Shown: positions 8,277 to 16,488 of the stretch, piece by piece | How positions within the stretch are numbered: the stretch's first letter is position 1 | Layout of the letters: every line of letters starts with the position of its first letter | NCBI GenBank assembly: GCA_039024435.1 | Contig: JBCCQH010000089.1 | Span: 1-33,802, forward strand | Direction of reading: 5' to 3' | Length of the DNA: 33,802 bases | From: JBCCQH01 sp039024435 | GTDB taxonomy: Bacteria; Bacteroidota; Bacteroidia; J057; JADKCL01 | Translations under genes and position numbers: made by a program | Notes under the pieces: generated by a model | What the model was told of the DNA's origin: nothing | What the model saw: only the letters and a program-made list of their open reading frames with translations | Database searches by the model: none

Positions 8277-9866
8277 CTATTGAGCTTTCCGGTATACCCA
8301 TTGAAAGTAAGGAAATCCCACGTCATTTTCGAATACTTCGATCAATTCATACTGTTGAAAACGGGGATCCGCCCGGATAACCTCAGCTTCTTCAAGGTAA
8401 ATATAATCATCTTTTTTTTCGCTCGTCATGACCACCGCCTCAGCGCCGTAGGAGAAGAAATAATCGACTACGGCATCCAAATCGGGGTTTTCCCGGGCCA
8501 AAAATGCATCATTGAGCCGTCCCATGTCCACCGCACGCCGACCACTGTAATAGGGAATTGCCCCCGCATCGAGGTAGCAAATCACGGTTGCATCCTCGTC
8601 CAAGTGCTCCCGCAACCATTTTGCCACCGGCCGATATTCATCTTCCACAATGCTGGAGTAGTACCGCACAAAAGCGAGTTCTCCGCGCCACTTAAAGGCA
8701 AAAATCCCCATTTGCAAGACGCCCGCAACGATCAACAACTGCCCCACCAAACGGGTCCGCTGCGGATGCTCCCCCCGTTTCTGCTGCAGGCTGCGCCATC
8801 CGGCTTCCCCCCAAACTGCCGCCAGCAGCAGCAGCAGCGGAAAAAACGGAAAGAAAAAACGCGAGGCGTAGTTCATGTACAGATCGGAGCGAAAGTAGAC
8901 GAGCCAGCAACCCAGCATGAACAGAACCCCAGGCCAACTAAAGCGGCCAAGGGTTTTCCAGTGGGACCAGTGAGCATCCCGGCGGTCATATTCCAATAGC
9001 AGCAGCAGGGACGCGCTCAGCAGCGGAAGCAGAGCATGCTGCCCCAAAAACCGAACCAGGGATTTGATGGACTCTGGTTGGATCCAACCTGTGGCTTGCT
9101 TTGCGGCAAATGAATTGGGGAGCCAATGTCCATAGTGATCGATGCGCCATGCCATATACAGGATAGCGGGGACCAGCCAAATGGCAATCAGTAACAGGGC
9201 AGCCCGGCTTTTTTGCTGCCGATACAGGTGAGCACTTACCAAACCCAAGCTCAATAGGGAGAGTAGCACCCCTTCAGGACGGGTAAGCGAAAGCAACAGC
9301 AAGGAGGCGCTGTAAAGCAAGCAATCGGCAGCGCGGGGAGGGGTGAGGAGAAGGCGCAAATGTCCCCAGAAAGCCAGCACCATAAAAAATGTAAAAATAC
9401 TGGTTTCCAATCCACTGGACTGGTGTACATAAACTGATGGTGCAGATAAAAATAGCACCACTACTACCAATTGGATCCTTGGGCGGACCTCAAATCGGCG
9501 CAGAATCGACAACATCAAGGCGGCGGTCCCCCCGGTGGCCAGGGCAGATAGCAGTTTGATCGAAATCAACAGCGGTAGCTTCAGCGCGAGTGCAGCCGCT
9601 GCAAGCAAGGGAAGCAAGATTCCCGTATAGCCTTCAACCGGAGGCTGGCCCGGATTCCAATTGAGCTCACCGAATTCCTGAAGATGCTTGCCGTAGCGGT
9701 AGGCGATAAAAGCGTCATCGACCGTCCACTGCGGAAAAACTCCCAAAATCGCCAGCGGCACAGCAAAGGAGGCAAGCAAAAGGAGGAGGGGAAAGCGGGA
9801 CGATATGCGTGACAGATTGCCCAAGGGGAGGTAAATACACCGTAAGTATACCGGATCAATTTGCAA
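8277..9866 (-). CDS. Multi-pass membrane glycosyltransferase, GT-C / GT39-like
   Basis: About 529 residues with many hydrophobic helices (residues about 25-45, 80-115, and repeatedly to about 395) and a soluble C-terminal end. The first periplasmic loop has the acidic pair of GT-C enzymes in VDDAFIAYRY (Asp50-Asp51), followed by WNPG and VEGYTG. This combination is typical of bacterial GT39-like or arabinofuranosyltransferase-like proteins that use polyprenyl-phosphate sugars. A conserved-looking DAGAIPYYSG motif sits at residues 433-442. Acceptor and sugar cannot be read from the sequence. The frame opens with TTG at 9866 directly after a stop codon and has no early ATG. TTG 9824 would leave more room for promoters, because the divergent peptidase gene starts at 9901. 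The start is therefore uncertain, the family is fairly sure. Confidence 0.8.
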   Translation of the reverse strand: MQIDPVYLRCIYLPLGNLSRISSRFPLLLLLASFAVPLAILGVFPQWTVDDAFIAYRYGKHLQEFGELNWNPGQPPVEGYTGILLPLLAAAALALKLPLLISIKLLSALATGGTAALMLSILRRFEVRPRIQLVVVVLFLSAPSVYVHQSSGLETSIFTFFMVLAFWGHLRLLLTPPRAADCLLYSASLLLLSLTRPEGVLLSLLSLGLVSAHLYRQQKSRAALLLIAIWLVPAILYMAWRIDHYGHWLPNSFAAKQATGWIQPESIKSLVRFLGQHALLPLLSASLLLLLEYDRRDAHWSHWKTLGRFSWPGVLFMLGCWLVYFRSDLYMNYASRFFFPFFPLLLLLAAVWGEAGWRSLQQKRGEHPQRTRLVGQLLIVAGVLQMGIFAFKWRGELAFVRYYSSIVEDEYRPVAKWLREHLDEDATVICYLDAGAIPYYSGRRAVDMGRLNDAFLARENPDLDAVVDYFFSYGAEAVVMTSEKKDDYIYLEEAEVIRADPRFQQYELIEVFENDVGFPYFQWVYRKAQ

Positions 9867-9900
9867 TTATTCAATTAATTTGCGCAAAGAATTCACAAAA

Positions 9901-11424
9901 ATGCGCGCCTTTTCCCTTTTCTACCTGTTTGTCACCCTGGGTTTCCTCGCTTGCGGACCGAATTCTCCAAACCGGGGACAACATTCGGATTCCGACTCTT
10001 CGGCTCAAATCCACCTGAACGCTGTGTTTCGCGAAATTGACCGGGAGGTCCGTGAACATTCGCAGGCTTATCCCACGCTGAAGCAGGCGATTGAAACCAT
10101 CGGGCACCGCTTGACCGGATCTCCCCAAGGAGCTCAAGCCGAGGCAGTTGTTTATGATTATCTCAAGGAAAATCAGCTTCCGGAAGTAGAATACTTTGGG
10201 TTTTCGGTTGAAGCGTGGAGCCGAATTGCCGTGCGGTTTTGGGTGAGTGCCAATATTGGGGCTGGTTGGGAGGTCTTGCCAACGGTGAGCCTTGCGCATT
10301 CACCGGTGCGCTACTCAGGTGAGGCCACAATTATCGACGTGAGAAATGGGCTGCGCGAAGACTTCGAAGTGCAAAAAGCGGCGATTCCCGGGAACTTTGT
10401 CCTCATGAATCTGCGGCTCGACGGTAGCCAAAAACCGGACAGTAAGAATCTGCACCGAACAGAAAAAACGGCTTTGGCGCGGGAATATGGTGCGGGAGGA
10501 GTGATTTTTGCCAATGCCGTAGACGGCAATGTGCTTTTGACCGGGGCGGCCTCGGTCACCGGAGCTGTGCTCCCGATTCCGGCGATTTGCATCGGAAAGG
10601 AAACAGCGGAAGCGTTGAGGATACGCCTTGCTGCCGGAAACGTACGGGGAAAAATCGAACTGGAAAACCGGGCCGGCGAGATCGAAGCCCGCAATGTAAT
10701 CGCCCGCATCCCCGGGCGGGAGTTGCCCGCGGAAAAGATCATCATCGGAGGACACCTGGACAGTTGGGACTTGTCCACTGGCGCCATCGACAATGGCATC
10801 GGAGCCTTTGCGGTGGTGGAAATTGCCCGGATTTTTCAGCACTTGCATCTCAGGCCCCGGCGTACAGTTGAGTTTGTGCTGTTCATGGGTGAGGAACAGG
10901 GATTGTTGGGTTCAAAAGCCTACGTCAAGCATCTGGAAACGAGTGGCAAGCTCGATCAAGTCAAGTACTTGTTCAATCTCGACATGACCGGCAATCCCAT
11001 CGGGTTTCGGTCGATGGGCCGGAAGGAAGCCGAATCCTGGCTGACGAAGGTCGGAACCATGATCTTCGCAATCGACAGCAGCTTCGAGAACCACATTCGT
11101 ACCCAGGCGGGTTTGCACAGCGATCACCAGCCCTTCATGCTCAAAGGCATCCCCGTGCTGGGCTTTCAGAGCGCCCTGTCGCCCGGGGTCTACAACTTTT
11201 ACCACTCCGACGGCGATAATCTTGAATTGGTAAATCCAGAGCACCTCAACCGGACAGTGAGTCGGGTCGGGATGGTGCTCTACGCCATGGCGGAAACGGA
11301 AAAGTTGCCGGCCGAGCGGATGGACTCAGAAGCAACGCGCAAGTTTTTGATTGCCCAGGAATTAAAGGAAAAGCTGGTCCTCGGCCAGGAGTGGGAATGG
11401 AAAAATGGAAGCAATGCAGATTAG
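9901..11424 (+). CDS. M28-family zinc peptidase, secreted lipoprotein
   Basis: A 507-residue exported aminopeptidase- or carboxypeptidase-like enzyme. The N-terminus is a lipoprotein signal with lipobox F-L-A-C and Cys18 as the lipid site. A PA-type insert lies at about residues 130-260, and the M28 catalytic domain follows. All expected residues are present: His285 in GGHLDSWD, Asp297 in GAIDNG (bridging both zincs), the Glu331-Glu332 pair in FMGEEQG, Asp361 in NLDMTG, and His435 in FYHSDGDN. It probably trims peptides in the periplasm or at the outer membrane. ATG 9901 is chosen over an in-frame TTG at 9880 because it gives a normal signal peptide. It diverges from the glycosyltransferase and converges with the PorE-like gene, with 75 bases between stops. 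Confidence 0.93.
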   Translation: MRAFSLFYLFVTLGFLACGPNSPNRGQHSDSDSSAQIHLNAVFREIDREVREHSQAYPTLKQAIETIGHRLTGSPQGAQAEAVVYDYLKENQLPEVEYFGFSVEAWSRIAVRFWVSANIGAGWEVLPTVSLAHSPVRYSGEATIIDVRNGLREDFEVQKAAIPGNFVLMNLRLDGSQKPDSKNLHRTEKTALAREYGAGGVIFANAVDGNVLLTGAASVTGAVLPIPAICIGKETAEALRIRLAAGNVRGKIELENRAGEIEARNVIARIPGRELPAEKIIIGGHLDSWDLSTGAIDNGIGAFAVVEIARIFQHLHLRPRRTVEFVLFMGEEQGLLGSKAYVKHLETSGKLDQVKYLFNLDMTGNPIGFRSMGRKEAESWLTKVGTMIFAIDSSFENHIRTQAGLHSDHQPFMLKGIPVLGFQSALSPGVYNFYHSDGDNLELVNPEHLNRTVSRVGMVLYAMAETEKLPAERMDSEATRKFLIAQELKEKLVLGQEWEWKNGSNAD

Positions 11425-11499
11425 GCTCGATTCGGACAAGCGCTTCTTATCGCGGCAAATGATTGCTCCACAATTGTGCGGCTGGTAAAGGGCCAACTC

Positions 11500-14124
11500 T
11501 CAATTGTGATGGGCACTTCGCAATACCACTTTGTTCCCCAGACGAATTTCAAACTCGACGCGCCGGTTCAATTGGCGACCGCGTTCGTCACTGTTCTGAG
11601 CAATGGGTTGATCTTCCGAAAAACCAGAAAACGACATCCGGTTTTCTGGTACCCCAATGCCCATCAGGTAAGCGTAAACCGCTTCGCAACGGCGCACGGA
11701 AAGGCGCAGGTTGTAGTCATTGGAACCGAAGGCATCGGTATGGCCTTTGACGACAAGTTTATAGTCGGGATTAGAGGCGAGAATGTCCACGATGCGATCC
11801 AAGCCATTTTCGTCAGCCTTTCGCACCGAGGACTTGTCAAAGTCAAAATACACGTTTTCCAATCGGATACCGGATAGCCCCTCCGGAGTTTCCGCCGTTG
11901 CGCTGGGATTTTCGTCGCTAGGGATGGCATCGCGATTGGTGGCCGTACGGCCGGTGAATCCGCCCATACTTCCTTTGTTCGGGACTCCACCCGCAACTGC
12001 TGTGCGGTTGCCGGTTCCAGCCGGCATGCCGCCAAGGTTGTCGAGTGAAGGTATCCCCTTGGGCGGCGTTGTGTCGACGTAAGGTGCTTCCGACCCCGTG
12101 CGCAGCTTGCGCGATCTCAAGATGGTATTTCCATTTTGCCCGATAAAATGGAATTCTACCCGGCGATTGTACTGCCGACCAAGATCGTTTTCGTTGGTTT
12201 CGAGGGGAACATTTTCACTGTACCAAGTCAGACGGATGCGTTCGGCATCCAAACCCTTTTTGAGCAGGTAGCTTTCGGCGGCACTGGCGCGGGCCTCCGA
12301 AAGGTCAACATTGTACTCGTACGTACCGTACCAGTCGGTGTGGGCAAAGATCTCCAGTTCCAAATTGTCGTTGCGCTCCAGGATTTCCGCCACAAGATCC
12401 AATTCCCGCTCAGCAGTGGACCGCAGTTCGGCTTCGTCAAAGTCAAAGTAAATGTTCTGAATTTCCGGGGCCTCCTCTTGGGCAACGGGAATCTCGATTC
12501 GTTTGACAAAAAGATTTCGCTCCAGGTAAACGTCTTCCTGCTTTAACTGCGGGGTCATAAACGAATCACTTACAGCATCGTAGCCATCGGCAAATACTTC
12601 CAGCGAGTAGGTTCGCTCTGGTTCTACCGCAAATGAGTACCGACCAATCGCACCTTCGGTGTGCATCGAATCGACCACCAGCTTCTCCTCTACGTCGATC
12701 AGCCGGACAATCGAAGGAATCGTATCCAGAGAATTGGCGTCCTGCACGATCCCGCTAACCTCAACCGTGTAAAGTCGCTTGGGATAATGAAAATAGGGGA
12801 ATTTTGCCTGGTAGATGTCCTTTTCGCCCATGCCTCCTTCCTTTCCTGAAGCATAGTAACCGGTTTTGCCATCGGCGGCAATCACAAAATAAATTTCATC
12901 ATCTGGCGTGTTGATCGGCGGTCCGACATTGATCGGAGGCCGAAATTCCTCATTGGGGGTCATTTCCGTAACGAAAATGTCATAGCCCCCCATACCATTG
13001 GGACCATTGGAGGAAAAGTAAAGCGTTTTGCCGTCGGGATGGAAGTAGGGCGCATCTTCATTGAATGGCGTATTGATGCGCGGACCCAGGTTCATCGGTT
13101 CTCCCCAGTCTTTGCCTTCGCGTTTGACCATGTAGATGTCGAGCCCACCGTAGCCGCCGGGGCGATCACTGGTAAAAAATAGCCGGGAGCTGTCCGCGCT
13201 CTGGCAAATGGATGCTTCGTAAGAACCGGAATTCAGTGGCTTTTGCACGGCCCGCGGCTCTTGCCACTTGTTCCCGGCATCGTCAAAATCAGTTACGTAC
13301 AGTTTACCGTCCTTCTTGTGGCGATAGATATACAATCGTTTTCCATCGGCGGTGATGGAAATGGTTGCGTCGTGGCCTTTGCTATTGACTGGCAACCCAA
13401 TATTCTGGGCCTCAGACCATTCTCCCCCTTTATTTCGAGAGATGTAGATGTCTTCGTCATAGTAATCGGCCTCCGGCTGCGCACCGCGGGAATCAGGACG
13501 GCGAGCGGTAAAGACCAACAATGTATTGTCCGCCGAAATGACCGGACTGTGCTCGGCATATTCCGTGTTGATGCGATCACCCATATTCTTGATTTTCACC
13601 AACTCTGGCTCTTTTCGCTCACTTATTTTTTGGGCGTAGCGGCACTGACTGATGCGGGCGTTGATTTCCCGCCATTCTTCACTGTCCGGTTCATACCGCT
13701 CCAGATCGCGGCGGTACTCAACGATGGCATCTTCAAACTTGAGGTTGTAGTGCAAGGCCAATGCGTAGTAATAATGAAACTCTTGATCCACGTCGGGATT
13801 GATTTCATTGGCGACATCGAAGTAAGGCAAAGATTGATTTTTCCGATAGGTGAGGTAGAGCGCCTTGCCCATCCAGAAGTTGTAATAGGCGTTTTGGGCA
13901 TCTTGTTCCAGCAGTTCCTGGACGTGGGGTATGGCTTGTTGGTACTCTTCAAAGGTCAAGTGTTCCTTGGCCTTTTTGAGGGCGGAACGCTTTTTGCTCC
14001 GCTTCTTTTCTGGCTTCTGCGCGTACCCAACCGTAAAAGTGAAGCAGGCCAAGAGCAAAAAGAAAAAGGGAACACAATCCCGCATAAATGAGCGTTGGAG
14101 AAGCGAGCTTCCGTTGGTCTTCAT
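11500..14124 (-). CDS. PorE-like envelope protein: TPR, PD40 propeller, carboxypeptidase-regulatory-like domain, two OmpA domains
   Basis: Exported protein of 874 residues from ATG 14124. GTG 14163 and ATG 14085 are other in-frame starts. Numbering from GTG 14163, a signal ends near residue 48 (VGYAQ), though an LLAC segment could be a lipobox. Residues 60-170 look TPR-like. Residues 200-455 hold PD40/WD-like blades (LFFTSDRPGGYGGLDIY, LYFSSNGPNGMGGYDIF). Residues 465-550 resemble a carboxypeptidase regulatory domain. Two OmpA-type peptidoglycan-binding domains follow: 568-675 (NIYFDFDEAEL, NRRVEF) and 768-875 (NVYFDFDKSSV, NRRVEF), joined by a Gly/Thr/Pro-rich linker. The order up to the first OmpA domain matches PorE of the T9SS, but PorE has one OmpA domain, and Bacteroidota carry many paralogues, so the T9SS role is inferred. 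Confidence 0.88.
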   Translation of the reverse strand: MKTNGSSLLQRSFMRDCVPFFFLLLACFTFTVGYAQKPEKKRSKKRSALKKAKEHLTFEEYQQAIPHVQELLEQDAQNAYYNFWMGKALYLTYRKNQSLPYFDVANEINPDVDQEFHYYYALALHYNLKFEDAIVEYRRDLERYEPDSEEWREINARISQCRYAQKISERKEPELVKIKNMGDRINTEYAEHSPVISADNTLLVFTARRPDSRGAQPEADYYDEDIYISRNKGGEWSEAQNIGLPVNSKGHDATISITADGKRLYIYRHKKDGKLYVTDFDDAGNKWQEPRAVQKPLNSGSYEASICQSADSSRLFFTSDRPGGYGGLDIYMVKREGKDWGEPMNLGPRINTPFNEDAPYFHPDGKTLYFSSNGPNGMGGYDIFVTEMTPNEEFRPPINVGPPINTPDDEIYFVIAADGKTGYYASGKEGGMGEKDIYQAKFPYFHYPKRLYTVEVSGIVQDANSLDTIPSIVRLIDVEEKLVVDSMHTEGAIGRYSFAVEPERTYSLEVFADGYDAVSDSFMTPQLKQEDVYLERNLFVKRIEIPVAQEEAPEIQNIYFDFDEAELRSTAERELDLVAEILERNDNLELEIFAHTDWYGTYEYNVDLSEARASAAESYLLKKGLDAERIRLTWYSENVPLETNENDLGRQYNRRVEFHFIGQNGNTILRSRKLRTGSEAPYVDTTPPKGIPSLDNLGGMPAGTGNRTAVAGGVPNKGSMGGFTGRTATNRDAIPSDENPSATAETPEGLSGIRLENVYFDFDKSSVRKADENGLDRIVDILASNPDYKLVVKGHTDAFGSNDYNLRLSVRRCEAVYAYLMGIGVPENRMSFSGFSEDQPIAQNSDERGRQLNRRVEFEIRLGNKVVLRSAHHN

Positions 14125-14578
14125 AGCAGTTGTTAGCATAAAATCGGGGCGTCCCCCGATCACAAAACACCCACTAATTTACCGGTTTTCCGGGTGGCCT
14201 TCAAGCCGGTGAGGGTGAGTTATTCACAATCGGAAAAATCGGCTGGATGCCGAAATAAAAGGAAAATGGAGTTTGAGTTTCCATTTGTCGAGGAAACGGA
14301 TAGGCCGCAAAAACCTCGCAGCCACCTTACCGCTGTGTCGGCCACCGCCACGAAAATAGAAATGCCCACTCGGAGTACATTTTTGCCTTTCTCAATCAGG
14401 GAAACCATATTTAATTTATTGGTTTCCGCAAGCACGACACCCGATTTCACCCTTGCCAATTTTGACAAAATGGAAAGGCCAAATTTGGGGATAACTTTTG
14501 GGCGAACCACCGGTAGAATCTCAGGAAAAGTATGTTGCCTAGCGGAGAATCGGAGGGGAATTCGTAACTTGCCGGGCT
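14125..14578. other. Divergent intergenic region between the PorE-like gene and recJ
   Basis: About 450 bases with no convincing gene, AT-richer than its surroundings. It must carry promoters for both divergent genes. A TAACTTGC element close to recJ (14565-14572) is listed separately. A near-palindrome, CCAATTTTG-A-CAAAATGG, lies at about 14456-14473. Short open frames on both strands here have no ribosome site and no recognisable product. Confidence 0.4.
14565..14572 (+). promoter_or_regulatory. Possible -7 promoter element of recJ
   Basis: TAACTTGC resembles the Bacteroidota -7 consensus TANNTTTG with one T missing. It lies only six bases before the recJ ATG. A -33 element is not clear. 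Confidence 0.3.
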
Positions 14579-16315
14579 ATGACGGAATGGATTTACCCAC
14601 CTGCCCCGCATCCGGATTTGGTCAGTGCGCTTGCATTGCAGTTGAGCACCCGGGAGCGGTTTCCCCACCAGTTGGCAGGCTTGTTGGTACAGCGGGGCAT
14701 CGATGATTTCAGCAAGGCGAGGGGCTACCTGAAGCCGGATTTGGCGGACCTGCATCCGCCGGAACAGATGCGGGGCATGGATCAAGCGGTCGACCGCATC
14801 CTGCGGGCAATGCGAAACGAAGAAAAAATTCTGATTTATGGGGATTATGACGTGGACGGAACGACTTCCGTAGCTCTAATGCAGCGGTTCTTTGCCGTCT
14901 GTGGATATGATTTTCCCTATTACATACCCGACCGATACACAGAAGGTTACGGGATTTCATATCAAGGAGTCGACTTTGCAGCCAATAATGGTGTCGGATT
15001 GGTGATCGCCCTGGACTGCGGAACCAAAGCGGTCGACAAATTGCGCTACGCCCGCGCAAAGGGGATCGACTATATCGTAGTCGATCACCACACCCCGGGA
15101 GATGAGCTCCCGCCAGTAGTCGCGATGCTCAATCCACGACACCCGGACTGCGGCTATCCGTTCAAAGAACTGCCGGCTTGCGGCCTGGCCCTTAAACTGG
15201 CCCAGGCGGTGGTTCGGCGCTTGCACAACTTCCCGGCAGAATTCCCTTTGCCTCCCGATTTTGATCCCGTCGGCGAATACGCTGACTTGGTGTGCCTGTC
15301 GGTCGCCTGCGACATTGTGCCCCTGACCGGCGAAAATCGCATCCTCGCCTACCACGGGCTGCGGAAGCTGCGGAAGGCTCCCTCACCGGGACTGAAAGCC
15401 TTGATGGATTTGGCGGAATTCGCCCGCGAATGGAACGTCTCGGATTTGGTGTTTTTTCTCGGGCCAAGGATCAACAGTGCTGGACGTTTGGGCAGTGCCC
15501 GCGATGCGGTGCGCTTGCTGCTCGGGCGGGGCAATGACCTTCCCGAGTTTGCCGCACAATTGCATGCCTACAATGATGAGCGCAAGAAATTGGACGCGGA
15601 AATTACCCAGGAAGCTCTGGAAATGATCGCGCGCGATCCGGAGGAAATTTGCCGCAAAAGCACCGTACTTTACCACCCCGCCTGGCACAAGGGGGTGATC
15701 GGGATTGTGGCCTCGCGATTGATCGAACGCCACTATCGCCCGACAATCCTGCTGACCCGCGCGGGGGAAAAGTTGGTGGGCTCGGGACGCAGTGTTTCCG
15801 GATTTGACTTGTACGCTGCACTCGAAGCGTGCTCGGGCAAACTCGTGCAATTCGGCGGTCACAAATATGCGGCCGGGTTGACCTTGGATCCCGCCCAGTT
15901 CATCAATTTCCGGGAACAGTTCGAAGCCGAAGTCTCCGGGCGCATTCAACCCGAACAAGAAGTGCCCCGGATCCGCATCGCGGCCGACCTCGCATTTCGG
16001 GAAATCAATCCCCGCTTGATCCGCCTGATTCGCCGTTTTGGTCCATTTGGACCCGCCAACGGAGAGCCGGTTTTTGTTGCGCGCGACGTCGAAGTGGTCG
16101 AGGTACGCATCCTCAAGGAAGAACACGTACGATTTTTATTGCGGCAGCACGGCGCGTCCTTTGAAGCAATTGGGTTTTCTTTGGCCTATCGTTGGCAGGA
16201 AATCGACGGTCTGCGACTTGACATTGCCTATCAACCCGCTTTCAAAACCTGGAAAGGCCGCACCTACATCCAGTTGAAGATCAAAGATATAAAACCAGCT
16301 ACTTCCAGTGATTAA
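14579..16315 (+). CDS. recJ: Single-stranded-DNA 5'-3' exonuclease RecJ
   Basis: At 578 residues this is the usual length for RecJ, which degrades single-stranded DNA from the 5' end in recombination and mismatch or base-excision repair, in the cytoplasm. The DHH-family motifs are intact: YGDYDVDG with Asp89, Asp91 and Asp93 (motif I), LDCG with Asp146, and the signature Asp169-His170-His171 in VVDHH. The DHHA1 part includes RINSAGRLGSARDAV, GSGRSVSGFDLYAAL and FGGHKYAAG. An OB-like C-terminal domain follows. The start ATG 14579 fits the conserved N-terminus; GGAGGGG lies about 20 bases upstream, too far for a strong ribosome site. It is transcribed alone, diverging from the PorE-like gene. 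A hairpin at 16334-16368 follows the stop. Confidence 0.96.
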   Translation: MTEWIYPPAPHPDLVSALALQLSTRERFPHQLAGLLVQRGIDDFSKARGYLKPDLADLHPPEQMRGMDQAVDRILRAMRNEEKILIYGDYDVDGTTSVALMQRFFAVCGYDFPYYIPDRYTEGYGISYQGVDFAANNGVGLVIALDCGTKAVDKLRYARAKGIDYIVVDHHTPGDELPPVVAMLNPRHPDCGYPFKELPACGLALKLAQAVVRRLHNFPAEFPLPPDFDPVGEYADLVCLSVACDIVPLTGENRILAYHGLRKLRKAPSPGLKALMDLAEFAREWNVSDLVFFLGPRINSAGRLGSARDAVRLLLGRGNDLPEFAAQLHAYNDERKKLDAEITQEALEMIARDPEEICRKSTVLYHPAWHKGVIGIVASRLIERHYRPTILLTRAGEKLVGSGRSVSGFDLYAALEACSGKLVQFGGHKYAAGLTLDPAQFINFREQFEAEVSGRIQPEQEVPRIRIAADLAFREINPRLIRLIRRFGPFGPANGEPVFVARDVEVVEVRILKEEHVRFLLRQHGASFEAIGFSLAYRWQEIDGLRLDIAYQPAFKTWKGRTYIQLKIKDIKPATSSD

Positions 16316-16333
16316 ACCCGGAATAAGCGTCGG

Positions 16334-16368
16334 CCCGGCGATGCAAGATGCATTTGCAAACCGCCGGG
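16334..16368. terminator. Hairpin after recJ, possible terminator
   Basis: CCCGGCG (16334-16340) and CGCCGGG (16362-16368) form a perfect seven-base stem. An inner GCAA/TTGC pairing lies within the loop. No T tract follows, so it may act as a terminator only with help, or as an RNA end-stabilising hairpin. Confidence 0.4.
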
Positions 16369-16394
16369 AATCGTGCCCCTTAACCGAAATTGCG

Positions 16395-16402
16395 TATATT
16401 AC
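16395..16402 (+). promoter_or_regulatory. Possible -7 promoter element of the first T9SS cargo gene
   Basis: TATATTAC resembles TANNTTTG with two mismatches and lies about 87 bases before the chosen ATG at 16489. It would give a leader of about 80 bases. Weak evidence by itself. Confidence 0.25.
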
Positions 16403-16488
16403 CCTATATCGGGCCGGGCTGTGCAAAAATCGGTGATATTTACAGGAATGCTGCCCCCGATTTTGCCCGGTTAGTAATGGTACAGGTG

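Noticed and set aside
14220..14510. 96-codon minus-strand frame between the PorE-like gene and recJ
   Set aside because: No ribosome site, no family resemblance; the region is more likely regulatory.
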